Counted from the first letter of the stretch, positions 45,515 to 55,538 are shown. The stretch: 64,000 nt of DNA from Opitutaceae bacterium (GCA_947474995.1 CANJNJ010000004.1:1-64000), one strand, 5' to 3'. The notes: generated from the sequence alone by a model not told the origin. A program made the numbers and translations.

Positions 45515-46538
45515 GGACGACGTTGTAATGGGCCATCAGGGCAAAGAGACCAAACCATCGCACTTCCTGTGCGTTCTTGGCCAGGGTGTCAGGCAACGTG
45601 ACGTGGCGGGATTGCAGCCACGGAACGGGATTTAGTTTGAGGCTGGTAATGCCGAGGGACGCCGCGAACGCGGCATCGAGCCAAGCGAGCTTCGGCGACA
45701 GCTGCGTGGTCAGGACCTGACCAACGGACTGCCCGGTCTGAACCTCATAAAACCCGATCGAGGACTGAAGCTCCTTGAGCAATTTCTTGATCAAAAGCGG
45801 ACCCATCCCCGTGAAGTCGAAGGTATTGGAATAAAACAGTTTTCGTGCTGACTCCTCATCCTTCAGGCCCAGTTCTTTCTGGACGATTGGTACCATGGCG
45901 TCGAGTCCCTGCGGGATCGGGCGCGAGGCCTCCACTCCATTCGCCGTCACGATAAACGAATGCGTGGAGTCGGCCCCGATTTCGAGCACCAGCGTTGGAG
46001 TCTTGGATTTGGCATGAGCGAGGCAGTCCACCACTCCCCCCAGCGTCGAAACCGTCCCCAATTCGAGCCGCTCCGGATAAATTCCGTTTTCGAGCAATGC
46101 GTTCTGGGCCGCATTCACCTCTTCCGTCAGCATGCCGCAAAAGAGCACGTCTTTCTGCACCGCCTTGGCCACGTCGAAGTCGGTACCCTCGGTCGAGTTC
46201 AGAATCGCGATGGTGTACTTGTCCTGTTCGATGCGAAACTGCTGGGAACAGACTTCGGCAAAGTACCCGGGTTCTTTAACCCGCTTGAGCTCGAGCGAGT
46301 GCCGTCGCACCAGTCGCTTTGCGGGATAGGTGCCGACAGTCGCATGCAAATAACCGCTCGGGCTCTTCTTCGGCTGAATCTGGTTAATCGCCTCCTCCAG
46401 CGCCGCGGGGTCATTGGGCGGGCACTCACGCATATCCTCGATGGTGAACGGCCCCACGGGCGCGGAGGTCCGGGCCAGCATGACGGCATAGTCGTTCAGC
46501 TCGACGAAGAATCCTTTGGCTTTCTGGGAGAAAAACAT
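45486..46538 (-). CDS. pilM: PilM-like cytoplasmic ATPase-fold protein
   Basis: This 350-residue protein has the actin-like PilM pattern: a beta-strand start KGFFVELNDYAVMLARTS, the phosphate-2-type TLVLEIGADSTHSFIV near residue 190, and ELQSSIGFYEVQTGQSVGQV in the second half. The GADSTH stretch replaces the usual G-A/D-x-x-T-x nucleotide loop closely. PilM sits at the cytoplasmic face of the pilus machine bound to PilN. It is the first gene of a minus-strand operon pilM-N-O-P-Q plus the giant Ig-repeat gene. The upstream gap is AT-rich and probably holds the promoter. Confidence 0.8.
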   Translation of the reverse strand: MFFSQKAKGFFVELNDYAVMLARTSAPVGPFTIEDMRECPPNDPAALEEAINQIQPKKSPSGYLHATVGTYPAKRLVRRHSLELKRVKEPGYFAEVCSQQFRIEQDKYTIAILNSTEGTDFDVAKAVQKDVLFCGMLTEEVNAAQNALLENGIYPERLELGTVSTLGGVVDCLAHAKSKTPTLVLEIGADSTHSFIVTANGVEASRPIPQGLDAMVPIVQKELGLKDEESARKLFYSNTFDFTGMGPLLIKKLLKELQSSIGFYEVQTGQSVGQVLTTQLSPKLAWLDAAFAASLGITSLKLNPVPWLQSRHVTLPDTLAKNAQEVRWFGLFALMAHYNVVHAVPAEEKK

Positions 46539-46589
46539 GCGTGCGACCGGTTCGGTCGGAGGGCTAGAAATTAGAGATCATTTTCAGTA

Positions 46590-46669
46590 GGGTGTTTTAG
46601 CTATAATTATAGTCCTATAATTTATATTATTTAGTCTCATAAACATGTTAAAACGGTCCCTAAACACCC
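46590..46669 (-). promoter_or_regulatory. AT-rich control region upstream of pilM with inverted GGGTGTTTTAG boxes
   Basis: In a GC-rich genome this stretch is strikingly AT-rich. It contains a perfect 12-bp palindrome CTATAATTATAG (46601-46612) that gives a TATAAT hexamer on the minus strand. It is flanked by an inverted pair, GGGTGTTTTAG at 46590-46600 and CTAAACACCC at 46660-46669. No convincing -35 box was found at 17 bp. A promoter for the pil operon is plausible but unproven. Confidence 0.4.
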
Positions 46670-46796
46670 CAGTTGTTACAAGATTAAACAACGGAAATCC
46701 CCCTACGTATTTCCCCATTTACCAATTCTTGAGGCGGCTAACCCAAGTTCCGCAGGTTGAGAAATCAAACAATTGGCTGGTGGGTGGTTGCGCGAT

Positions 46797-47700
46797 TTAA
46801 ACCCCGGTTTTCGGCACTACCTTCGCGACTTTTCGAAGGCCTTTCGGCAGACGTAACCCGAGATGGGCGAGCAATTGGGCGGTTGCCGGTTCGGGCGTGG
46901 CGACGACGCGCAACCGCGGTTCGCTGGTCGGGTCGCCGCGTTTGGCGGGCAGGAGCACCTCCATGCTTTTGATGCGGGCGACGTTCTTGAGAAGTTGACG
47001 GGCGCAGGTACCCCAGGCCCTTGCCCTGCCTCCCTTGTTCGAGTGCGCGTCCCAAGGCCAGCGGCAGGGAAGCACCCGAGGGCGGGCGCCTGCACGCGGG
47101 CTTCGAGCCGATGATAAATGGGGCGCAGCCCGAGGTCGCTTTTGGCGGTGCGGAACGCCGGCTCCGCTTGCACCAATTGGATAGACCAGCGCCACAGTTG
47201 CGCCGGATCGGTCTCTTCACGGTTGGTCCGCAGCAGATACGCGCTTTTTGGCCGAGGCGCGGAGCCACCGTTTCCAGATCGGGTTAGCGGCGTGCGACCC
47301 AGCCAGGCGTCGATTTTAGCGAGTGCGACGGTCAACCCGTCGCTTTGGCGCTAAAGCATGGCGCGCTCTTTCTCGGCCCGGGCCGCACTGCGGCAAAGCA
47401 CGTATCTTTCGGCCGCCGCGCCATCGGGTGGGTGGCGAGGCGCACTTCCAAACCCTCTTGGACCGCGTGCGAGTCCGACTGCTCCAGCAGGATCGCCTCG
47501 TGCTGGCAGCTCTTCGGGGTGCCCACCAGGTAGCGGGCCTTCGCGGGCGCGCAGAAGCGCGATGTTCGCCTCGCCCACCAGCCCGCGGCCCATCACCCTG
47601 ACGATCTCCTCGACGGTAGTGACATCCCAATGTTCGGCGATGCGACTCCGCGGGACGTTTTGTTTTTTCACCGGAGGAACATGCCGGCCGTATCGCCGAG
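46797..47700 (-). pseudogene. Decayed IS1634-type DDE transposase
   Basis: Pieces in different minus-strand frames assemble into the middle and C-terminal part of an IS4/IS1634-like transposase. From about 47700 down the order is: a piece with [20 protein letters not shown] and VGEANIALL; then VGTPKSCQHEAILLEQSDSH; then YVLCRSAARAEKERAML; then TVALAKIDAWLGRTPLT; then YLLRTNREETDPAQLWRWSI with VQAEPAFRTAKSDLGLRPIY; finally RVVATPEPATAQLLAHLGLR. At least three frame changes are needed. The N-terminus and terminal inverted repeats were not found. It marks an old insertion between pilM and the bS22-like gene. The 270 bp beyond it (about 47700-47965) holds nothing recognised. Confidence 0.75.
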
Positions 47701-47965
47701 AATCTACCCGCCAACAATGGGGTGTTCGGCACTCCATTGACTTTCGGCGTTCCCTCCCTCGGAGCCGACGCGCCCTCGCCCGACTCTCGCCTCCGAGAGT
47801 TTTTCCTTCACCGACGAACGGCGGAACTCGGGCTAGGAAAACACGTCTGGAAACGCCGGCGGCCAAAAAGCACCAGACTTGGGGCGCCCCTCGCTGCCAT
47901 TGCGGACAGCTTGCCCGCCACCGAGCCAAGCCGACCCAACGGGAGTGCGCCCGGCGGTAGGACGC

Positions 47966-48000
47966 GAAAAAGAAAACCCGCCGCGAAATACGGCGGGTTT
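47966..48000 (-). terminator. Rho-independent terminator after the bS22-like gene
   Basis: On the minus strand AAACCCGCCG and CGGCGGGTTT form a 10-bp stem with a 7-nt loop, followed by a T-rich run (TTTTCTTTTTC). It lies 44 bp after the stop of the small basic gene. Confidence 0.85.
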
Positions 48001-48044
48001 GAAACTGCAAATCGTCGGCGCCGACGAACAGGCGCAGCGCTGGT

Positions 48045-48146
48045 TTATTTCTGCCAGGTACGCTTCTTGTGGCGATTAGCCTTCAAGCGCTTCCGGCGCT
48101 TGTGCTTGTTCATCTTCAAACGACGTTTCTTTTTCAGATTACCCAT
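48045..48146 (-). CDS. bS22/COX24-domain small basic ribosomal-type protein, 33 residues
   Basis: The minus-strand ATG at 48144-48146 starts [20 protein letters not shown], and the frame ends [10 protein letters not shown] before the TAA at 48045-48047. More than half of the residues are Lys or Arg. The KKRR...[10 protein letters not shown]...RHKKR pattern is that of the AURKAIP1/COX24 family, whose actinobacterial member is ribosomal protein bS22. A small-subunit component is the likely role, though it is not proven in this phylum. It has its own strong terminator and lies alone between the transposase remnant and the helicase gene. Confidence 0.85.
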   Translation of the reverse strand: MGNLKKKRRLKMNKHKRRKRLKANRHKKRTWQK

Positions 48147-48207
48147 GGTGATTGGATTTGGCGAGTGGGCACCGTGCGATGCCCCCGCGGGGCTGTAAAG
48201 CGGGAAA

Positions 48208-51200
48208 TCACACCGAAGGCACTCCCACGCATTGCGCCATACCGCTAAAAACCAGCTCGGCCGAAACCGAAGCCTCGTCCATTCCCGTCAGAATCGCGAC
48301 CACCCGACGATAAAGCGCGATTTGCCCGGAGTGCCTGACTACGGCCGCCGCGAGCGCCGCCTCGTCGTTCAGCCGATCCGTTTTAAAATCAAATACGGTC
48401 GCCCGAACCGGGCCAGCCTTGTCCCTCACCACCACAACTCGATCAAAGACTCCGGTGACCCACGTGCCATCAAGGACGATTTCAAACGGGCGCTCGCGCC
48501 AAACTTCCGCGCCCCCGTCCGCCCCGGCAGTAATAGCGGGGTAGGCCCAAACGTCGGCGGTCTCCCGCGCGCGCAGACACGCGAGGGCTTCTTTCATCAC
48601 CGCCGCCGGCGTGCCTTTGGCCGCCCAATCAATAGCAAACCGCTCCAACTCCTTCGCCCCACCCCATTCCACTTCCGCCAGCAATGCGTGCACCGCCGTG
48701 CCAAACTCGGCCATGGCGTCTCCGGTGAGCGAAAACACCTGGTCGGCCCCGATGACCCCCATTCGTTCCCCCGAGGGGCGGCGACCGGGGTGCCGCGGCA
48801 CCCGCATCGTCGATAGACTTTCCAGCGATGCCACACTTTCCCCGCTGCTTTTTGCCACTGGCTGGGTCCCGATCTTTTCATGCCAGGCCGGATCGCCCGA
48901 ACTCCAGCCCTCGGCAAAGCCAAGGCGCCCCACGCTGATCGGGGCCAGCGATTCACCAAGGGCTGCATCGATTAGCTTGGGATAATTGCGCGACTCCGAT
49001 GAACCCACCGGCTTGGTGATAAGGTACATGGCCCGCTTCGCCCGGGTCATCGCCACATAGAGGAGCGACATCGCCTCATAACCCGCCTCGGCCTCCGCCT
49101 CGCGCACATGGGCATTCAGCGTTTCGTCGTGTTCGAAAAACAACTTGGGCGGCAAATCCAAGACCCACTCGACCGTCCGATCCGGCGCGCGCTGCACGGC
49201 GAGGCCGCCGCGACGCTGGTCAATCCGCTGACCTTCGAGATCGGGCAGAATCACCACGTCGAAACCGAGCCCTTTGGCCTTGTGAATGGTCATGACCCGC
49301 ACCGCTCCCGAAGCGTCGCCGTCGCGCACCGTGTATCGCTCAATGAAGGCGGCAAATTCCGCCGGGTCGCGGCTTCCCGTCGCATCAAACGTCTCTGCCG
49401 CCGCGAGGAATTGCCGGCCTCTCTCCCGACTAAAGGCATCATCCGCCGCCAAGCGCCCTTCCAGCCGGCGCACCCAAAATTCCATCGTCCGTCCAAAACC
49501 ATCCGCGTGAATCTGCGCCATCACCCGATGCGTCAGCGCTTCCCGAGTCGTCACGTTCTCTTCCGCCAGGACGGCCTGGAGCGGTGTCATGCCCACGTGT
49601 TCCCATGCCAGGGTGTCTCCCGGATGGGCCGCCGCTTGGACCATCGCGAGCAAGGCGGAGCCGAGCGGGTTATCTGTGCCGACATGAAGATCCGCTTCCG
49701 CCAGCGCGGGGATCCCGCCTTCGCGCCGCAAATAATCCGCCAACTCGGTGGCCATGGCGTTGGTCTGGGTCAGCACCGCGCACTCGAGCCCGCGTTCCAG
49801 CGGCGCCAACTCGTGGAGTAATCGCACCATCAGGGCCAGGCGAGCCCCCTCGTCGGCCGCGCACAACCAGGCCGCCTGGCCACCCAATCGGGGTTGCGCC
49901 GATTCGTGCGGCCGCCACGCCAGGTTCCACGCGGCACTCGCCGAACCGGGAAACAGGTCGGCAAAGACATCGGACCGGCCAAACACGGCGTTGACCATCT
50001 CGATGACCGCGGGACCGGACCGATACGATTTCAGCAAATGCTGCTCCACAATCGTGCCGGGCGCCGCCGAATTGTAGTGGGCAAAGATCTCGTGAAACAA
50101 TCGCGGGTCGCCCTCGCGCCAGGTGAAGATCGCTTGTTTGACGTCGCCGACGCAGAAAAAAGTCCGCCCCTGCGCCGGGTCCTGCACCGCCTCATCGATC
50201 AGATTTCGCAACACGCTCCATTGGCCAAAACTCGTGTCCTGAAATTCGTCGAGCAGCCAATGATCGAACTGCGCATCGAGGCGGTAGTCCACGAACAGCC
50301 GGCCGTCGGCATCGCCAGGATCACGCGTGAGCGTTTCCCCGCTGAGGTCCGGCATCAACAAGCGCTGCACGTCGCCGAAGGTCAGCTTCCCACTGCGCCG
50401 CACCGCCTCGTGATAGACGCTATCGTAGCCGCGCAACACGGCGTGAATCCCCCGGGTCGTCTCCAACCGCCGCCGAAGTTCGGCGCCGACGATGGCGCGA
50501 ATGATGGCCACCAGGTCGGCGCACTCCTCCGTCCCCAGGGCCAGCCGGCTGCGCTCGACAGTCAACTCGGCCTGGCCCCGGCCGAGATCGGCCCACACGT
50601 CCAGGGCGTTCTCCAAGAGATAACTGAGTGGCTTCGGCAACGGAGCGCCCGGTCGCCATTCGGGCAGCGCGGCGAAGAACGCGTCCCAGCGCCCCTGTTG
50701 CTTCACGGGTAGACTGCGTTTGGCCAGCAGGGCGCGCAGCGACGTCACCGCGTCGGCCAGCTTTTTTGTCGGTGGCACCAGCCATTCGCTCCCTTCCGGC
50801 CAGATGCGATTCGGTTCACCCCAGGCCAGAGTCGAGCGCGCCGCGAGGAACACTTCCTGATGCTCGTCGAGAAAGGCGTCGAGGCGCGCCCCGAGCCGCT
50901 TCTCCTCGGTGCCAAAGGTGGCCCGCTTGAACGCCTCCACGAACTCCTGCTGCGCGGCCTCCAGCCCGCCCGTGTTCCGGGCGAACATGCGCTGCAGCAC
51001 GCGCCGCCGCTCGAGCCGGGCGGCATGTTCCTGCAGCACTTCGAATTCGCCCGCCAGACCCAGTTCAAACGGAAACGCCCGGGCAATGCGGGCGAAAAAA
51101 CCGTCGATGGTGCCCAACCGCAATCGGTGCATGGCCTCAACCACCTCGCGCAACATCCGGACGAAGTCGGCGCTCGCAAGGGAACCGAGGCCAATTTCTC

Positions 51201-51417
51201 GCCCAATCTGGGCGGCATAATCCGCCTCGCGGGCCGCCCGGGCGAGCTTCCGCAGAATCTCGTCAAAAAATTCTCCCGCCGCCTTGCGGGTGAACGTCAG
51301 CGCCACGATGCGTTCCGGGCGCGCGCCGTGTGCGAGCAGGCGCACAAACTGATTCGTCAGCGCGTAGGTCTTCCCCGAACCCGCCGAGGCCAGAATCATG
51401 ATGTGCCGCGCCGTCAT
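48208..51417 (-). CDS. addA: AddA-like UvrD/RecB-family helicase-nuclease
   Basis: The protein is 1,069 residues from the ATG at 51415-51417, which overlaps the TGA of the addB-like gene (ATGA); the longer open frame to 51483 is therefore rejected. SF1A motifs: Walker A ASAGSGKT at residues 10-17, [15 protein letters not shown], motif [15 protein letters not shown], motif [20 protein letters not shown], motif [18 protein letters not shown] and motif [19 protein letters not shown]-terminal RecB-type nuclease contains VFDFKTD and GQIALYRR. With AddB it would unwind and resect double-strand breaks for RecA loading, the role of AddAB/RecBCD. Confidence 0.87.
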   Translation of the reverse strand: MTARHIMILASAGSGKTYALTNQFVRLLAHGARPERIVALTFTRKAAGEFFDEILRKLARAAREADYAAQIGREIGLGSLASADFVRMLREVVEAMHRLRLGTIDGFFARIARAFPFELGLAGEFEVLQEHAARLERRRVLQRMFARNTGGLEAAQQEFVEAFKRATFGTEEKRLGARLDAFLDEHQEVFLAARSTLAWGEPNRIWPEGSEWLVPPTKKLADAVTSLRALLAKRSLPVKQQGRWDAFFAALPEWRPGAPLPKPLSYLLENALDVWADLGRGQAELTVERSRLALGTEECADLVAIIRAIVGAELRRRLETTRGIHAVLRGYDSVYHEAVRRSGKLTFGDVQRLLMPDLSGETLTRDPGDADGRLFVDYRLDAQFDHWLLDEFQDTSFGQWSVLRNLIDEAVQDPAQGRTFFCVGDVKQAIFTWREGDPRLFHEIFAHYNSAAPGTIVEQHLLKSYRSGPAVIEMVNAVFGRSDVFADLFPGSASAAWNLAWRPHESAQPRLGGQAAWLCAADEGARLALMVRLLHELAPLERGLECAVLTQTNAMATELADYLRREGGIPALAEADLHVGTDNPLGSALLAMVQAAAHPGDTLAWEHVGMTPLQAVLAEENVTTREALTHRVMAQIHADGFGRTMEFWVRRLEGRLAADDAFSRERGRQFLAAAETFDATGSRDPAEFAAFIERYTVRDGDASGAVRVMTIHKAKGLGFDVVILPDLEGQRIDQRRGGLAVQRAPDRTVEWVLDLPPKLFFEHDETLNAHVREAEAEAGYEAMSLLYVAMTRAKRAMYLITKPVGSSESRNYPKLIDAALGESLAPISVGRLGFAEGWSSGDPAWHEKIGTQPVAKSSGESVASLESLSTMRVPRHPGRRPSGERMGVIGADQVFSLTGDAMAEFGTAVHALLAEVEWGGAKELERFAIDWAAKGTPAAVMKEALACLRARETADVWAYPAITAGADGGAEVWRERPFEIVLDGTWVTGVFDRVVVVRDKAGPVRATVFDFKTDRLNDEAALAAAVVRHSGQIALYRRVVAILTGMDEASVSAELVFSGMAQCVGVPSV

Positions 51418-54296
51418 GGGTTCGGGCGGGCCTCCGGCCCCGGGGCGTTGGCCAAAACGGGCGGGGCGCCCTCGTCCAACCATGCGATGCTGTCCCCCGC
51501 CCCATGATGAAACAACGCCGCAAAAGTATCGCGGTCGTCCGGCAACTCCGCGGGCGGCCAGAATTCGCCGGCCCGAATTGCCGCCGCGACGCCCTCCGCG
51601 CAGCCGCGGGCGGCCGCCAGCACCTCGGGCGTCAGATCACTCCAAAGCGAGAGCGCCGTTTCGCCGACGGCCTTCGGCAAATTAAAATATCCCGCCGCCA
51701 CCTCCGGCGCCTCGGCTTCCAAGGCCCGCAGGTACAGCGGCAGCTGCAGGTCCGTCCACGTGTACTCCGCCTTTCCCCACCGCACCCGTCGCCAGGCCGG
51801 CAATGCGGCGTCGGCCGATCGCGCCAGACGCAGGTGCGCCCGGGCCGGCGGCGTCGCCGTATCCGTCGTCTTGTAATCCAGCACTCGCCAGGCCCCGGTC
51901 GTCTCGTGCCGGTCAATCCGATCGATTTTGCCCCGGATTTCCAAACCACCCAAGTCGATCGCAAATTTCCATTCCACCCGATCGATCACCCAGCCTTCCG
52001 CCCGCTCGCGCGCCTGGACCTCGGCCGCCTTCGCGAGGCGTTGCCGGGCCGATTCCAGCTGGATGACCAGCGGCAAGGTCAGCTGCTCGCCGAAGCGAAC
52101 CCGGATCGTCCGATCCAATTCGGCCAATAAAAAATCGCGCAGCACTCGCTCGTCCTGGCAGTCGCGCAACGCCGGCTCGAGGGCCATCGCTTCGAGCGCC
52201 GCGTGGCACACGATGCCGAAGTCCCGGGCATCGAGCTCGGTTTTTTCCGCATCGACCGGCTCCATCCGCAGCACTTGGGCAAGGTAGAAGCGAAACGGGC
52301 AGGCCAGCCAGGTGCGCAAACCCGTGACCGGCACGCGGGTCGGAAGCGGGGCGCGGCGCGGTGCCAGCCGCCAGGCGCGTTTCCAGGGCAGATTGAGCCG
52401 CGTCGCCGCGATGGGACGGAAGAGGAAGTCGACGCGCGCCGGCAACTCCGCATCCGGGCAACGCAGCAGCAGCCGGGACGGCCGCAACGGTTCGCCGGCG
52501 GTGGACGTCTTGGCAACCAACAGATCGAGACGCCCGGCACCCGCGTTCCGCCACGCCGCGATCGCCTGCAGCAGGTAGGCGTCGCGGGCGAGCCGCGCCG
52601 CGTTGGTTTTCAACGCGAGCTTCTCGCGCAACGTCTCGGGCAGGAACGCATCACCCACGACGGCCTCGGGCAGGAAACCGTTGTTGACGCCCGCGACGAC
52701 CAGATGCGGCGCGTCTTCCCACAACAATTCCAGCCAGCCCTGCAAATCGAGGGCTCCGGCCGGTTTTTCCTCGGTGCGGCGCGATTCGGCGAAAAGCCCG
52801 AGCGCGAGTTGCCAGCCTTCATCCGGCGTGAGTCCGCCGAATTTCCCGGCGGCCAGTCCAACCTCGCGAGCGAACCCCCGCCAAGCCTCCGCCGCATCGA
52901 CCGTCCGGGCATCGTCGGCCCGCGCCAGATCGAAACGGCGGCCGCCGAATATTAGCCCGAGGGCCGCGACCGCACAGTCGGGAAACGGCGCGTGGCCCAG
53001 GATCCCGTGCAATTCGGCCATCAGTTCGAGCCCGAGGTGCAGTTCGCGATCGGCCTTTTTCTCCCTCGCGTGCCGGAACGCGGCGGGCAAGTCCGGGGGC
53101 AGGCATCGCCCGCGCAAATCGTCGAGCGCCTCCAGCCAGCGGGCCGCGGAAGTTCCGGGGCCGCCCCGGGCCACCAACGCGGTCAAAAAATCCGGGCAGC
53201 GGGCCAGCGCCGCGACGGTGTCAAACGAAGGTTCCCGGCCCAGCGCCGCCAGGGCGGACAACAGCGCATGCAGGCTCTCGCCGCGCCGCGCCCGGCCCTC
53301 GGGATTATAGCCCGCCAGGCCCGCGCGCCCCAGTTCCACTTCCAGCCGGGGCAACACCTCGGGGTCGGCGGAACCGACCGCGATCAAACCATCGGGCGGG
53401 ACATAACGCTGCGCCGCCGCCACGACCCACTCCGCCGCGGTTCCGGGATCGGCGCAAAGCTGCACCCGGCGCTCGAAGTCGGGCAGCACCAGCGTTCGCG
53501 CCGCCCACGTCGCCGGCACGGGCCGCCCCCAGCCATCGAAGGCCTCCTTCTCCGCCGGCGGCGCAAACACGACGACGTCCACGGTCAGCTGCTCGGCCCA
53601 CCGCGCCAAAACTTCGAGCGCCAGCGGCAAGGGATCCGGCACCGCGAGCAGCACCACCCGCCGCACACCCGGCGGCAGCGGCGGGTCGGGCAGTAACTTT
53701 CTCCGGGCGGCCGGTGGCGCGCAGAGGCCTTGGGCCGCGAGTTTCGCCGCGTGCAGGTATTCCAAACCCGCGAGCTGGCGCCAGCGCGCCGCTTCCACGA
53801 AATCGGCGCCCGCCTGCGCCACCACGTCGGCGATGGCCAGCCCCCCTTCCGCCAACTCCGTTTGCAAACCAGCAAGGGTCTGGGCCAGCCGCCACGCCCA
53901 GGCAAAATCCCGGCGCGGCGGGGCCACGGGAAAAACTTCCGGCCACTCCGCCAGGTCAATGGCCTGCGCCACCCCGGCCCAGGCGAGCAGCGATTCAAGT
54001 CGCGTGGCGACGCCAGGGTCCGCCGCCGCGCCGGCCAGCAATGTATCCGGAGTGTGAACGCGGGGAGGGAAAACCGCGGCGCCCCGGCTGGCGGCATGGC
54101 CGGCGAGCGCTTCCCGCAGGCGCCGGCCCGACTGCCGCGTGGGAACAATCACCAGAACGGCAGAGAGATCCAAGGCCCCTGGACCGGTCCACTCCCCGGC
54201 CAGCCACGCCGCGGCCTGCGGGAGCAAGGGGCGTCCCCAGGGGATAAAATGGCGGTGTACGTTTTCGGGGGGAGCAACCACGGCGACCCGGAGCAT
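51414..54296 (-). CDS. addB: AddB-like PD-(D/E)XK nuclease family protein
   Basis: The protein is 960 residues from the ATG at 54294-54296 (MLRVAVVAPPENVHRHFIPW); an in-frame ATG at 54347 is less likely. The first two-thirds look like the inactive helicase-like part of AddB, with VLVIVPTRQSGRRLREAL and VVAGVNNGFLPEAVVGDAF. The C-terminal third is the nuclease domain with IRGKIDRIDRH, WRVLDYKT and DLQLPLYLRALE. No Walker A is present and the four-Cys Fe-S signature of Bacillus AddB is absent: one CPF Cys is seen and no C-terminal Cys group. It overlaps addA by 4 bp, so the two are made together. Confidence 0.82.
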   Translation of the reverse strand: MLRVAVVAPPENVHRHFIPWGRPLLPQAAAWLAGEWTGPGALDLSAVLVIVPTRQSGRRLREALAGHAASRGAAVFPPRVHTPDTLLAGAAADPGVATRLESLLAWAGVAQAIDLAEWPEVFPVAPPRRDFAWAWRLAQTLAGLQTELAEGGLAIADVVAQAGADFVEAARWRQLAGLEYLHAAKLAAQGLCAPPAARRKLLPDPPLPPGVRRVVLLAVPDPLPLALEVLARWAEQLTVDVVVFAPPAEKEAFDGWGRPVPATWAARTLVLPDFERRVQLCADPGTAAEWVVAAAQRYVPPDGLIAVGSADPEVLPRLEVELGRAGLAGYNPEGRARRGESLHALLSALAALGREPSFDTVAALARCPDFLTALVARGGPGTSAARWLEALDDLRGRCLPPDLPAAFRHAREKKADRELHLGLELMAELHGILGHAPFPDCAVAALGLIFGGRRFDLARADDARTVDAAEAWRGFAREVGLAAGKFGGLTPDEGWQLALGLFAESRRTEEKPAGALDLQGWLELLWEDAPHLVVAGVNNGFLPEAVVGDAFLPETLREKLALKTNAARLARDAYLLQAIAAWRNAGAGRLDLLVAKTSTAGEPLRPSRLLLRCPDAELPARVDFLFRPIAATRLNLPWKRAWRLAPRRAPLPTRVPVTGLRTWLACPFRFYLAQVLRMEPVDAEKTELDARDFGIVCHAALEAMALEPALRDCQDERVLRDFLLAELDRTIRVRFGEQLTLPLVIQLESARQRLAKAAEVQARERAEGWVIDRVEWKFAIDLGGLEIRGKIDRIDRHETTGAWRVLDYKTTDTATPPARAHLRLARSADAALPAWRRVRWGKAEYTWTDLQLPLYLRALEAEAPEVAAGYFNLPKAVGETALSLWSDLTPEVLAAARGCAEGVAAAIRAGEFWPPAELPDDRDTFAALFHHGAGDSIAWLDEGAPPVLANAPGPEARPNP

Positions 54297-54430
54297 GGGC
54301 GCTGGTTTGCCCAACCCGCAAGGACACTCACGGGGAACGGCGGCCAAGGTGGCCGCGCGCGCGGTCCCCAGTTTGCCAGCCTAAAACAATTCTATCCTCG
54401 CCCCGGAAATATTCCGCGGCCCGCAAACGC

Positions 54431-54709
54431 TCAGCTTGCGCCCGCCGGTTTGCCCGCGAACAAATACTTCGAGGTGTGCGCCTTGGCGCGGGATACCGCG
54501 TTCCGGTGGACGACACCCGACTTCACGGCCTTGTCCATCGCCGACACATAGGCCGAGGCGGCGGTCTTCACCCCGGCTTCGTCCTTGGCGGCGATCAGGG
54601 TGTCGAGGCGCTTGCGCAACGTCTTGAGGCGGGTTTTGGTCCCACGGTTGCGGTCGGTCAGACGCACGGTCTTACGCGCGGCTTTGATAGCGGATTTGGT
54701 GTTGGCCAT
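54431..54709 (-). CDS. rpsT: 30S ribosomal protein S20 (bS20)
   Basis: The 92-residue protein starts at the ATG at 54707-54709. MANTKSAIKAARKTVRLTDR is the usual S20 opening, and the rest is a basic three-helix bundle ending AHTSKYLFAGKPAGAS with the conserved KGVIHKN-like segment as SGVVHRNAVSRAKA. It binds 16S rRNA in the small subunit. The open frame extends upstream to 54970 but that part overlaps the response regulator remnant and is not S20. S20 genes commonly stand alone, as here. Confidence 0.95.
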   Translation of the reverse strand: MANTKSAIKAARKTVRLTDRNRGTKTRLKTLRKRLDTLIAAKDEAGVKTAASAYVSAMDKAVKSGVVHRNAVSRAKAHTSKYLFAGKPAGAS

Positions 54710-54872
54710 GATCGGACAGAGATTGGAGCCGAGCAAACACTCAAACGCCCGCAGGGGAGTCAAGGGTTTTGTCGCACCCACGTTTTGCGCCCTCTCTCGA
54801 AAAAGGGCGGTCGCGGGAAGCATTTGCCCTGGATTGGACCGACTCCGCAACTCCCGATGGAACTTGCGGAGC

Positions 54873-55538
54873 ATGGCCAAACTATCGCCCGCTCCGAGCC
54901 GAAGCTTGCTTGTCGATGACAGCGAATTGGCCCGACGAGGGCTCCAAGCGGTGCTCGCGACCCAAACCATCCTCCCCCCTATGCGTCGTCGGCGCGGTGA
55001 CCACGGCGGCCGCAGCGGTGGCCACCGCGATCCGTCTCATACCGGACCTGGTGCTTCTTGATGTCAGCCCGCCGGATGGTTCGGGCTTCGACGCCTGCCG
55101 CCAAATTCTCGCCCAGCTCCCGGCGCCCCGGATCATCGTGCTAACCGCACCCTCGACCGACAGCTATTTACCCGAGCCCGTTACTTCCGGCGTCCACGGG
55201 TGCCCCTTGAAGAAAGTCTACTCCGCCAGCCCCCTGCGGGCGAATCAAGAGGTCTCCACCGGCGGTTCGATTCTCGGCTCGGACGTGACCGCGCGGGTCT
55301 TGAAGCTATGGCGCGGCGGCAACTCCGCGCCTCGCCCGGACCTGGCCACCTCTCCGCCCAGGAGGGACGGGGCCTCGCGCTCGTGGCTGAGGGGCTCACC
55401 AACAAACAGGTTGGCGAAAGGCACGGACTGAGCGAAAATACGGTGAAAAATTATCTCGGGAATGTGTTCGAAAAGCTGCAAATTAAGCGCCGCGCCCAAG
55501 TTGCCGCCATCTTCGCCCGGCAGGCCGCTTCACCATGA
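54873..55538 (+). pseudogene. Frameshifted NarL/FixJ-type response regulator
   Basis: Three segments form one regulator. From the ATG at 54873 the frame reads SLLVDDSELARRGLQAVLAT, the receiver start with its acidic pair. Around the C-rich run at about 54970 it must shift to reach PDLVLLDVSPPDGSGFDACR (the phospho-acceptor Asp) and RIIVLTAPS. A second shift at about 55300-55345 leads to LSAQEGRGLALVAEGLTNKQ and HGLSENTVKNYLGNVFEKLQ, the LuxR-type helix-turn-helix, ending at 55538. All key residues survive, so decay is recent or the indels are sequencing error. Its position just before the pilin genes suggests a past link to their control. Confidence 0.75.

Noticed and set aside
41871-46538. 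Type II secretion system instead of type IV pilus
   Set aside because: Gene order M-N-O-P-secretin with an actin-like first gene, and a separate PilV/W/X-like set at 55.7-58.3 kb, fit the pilus better.
47351-48010. A 219-codon minus-strand frame covering the transposase remnant and beyond
   Set aside because: Only its 3' half matches a transposase and the rest is random-looking. It is part of a frameshifted pseudogene, not a gene.
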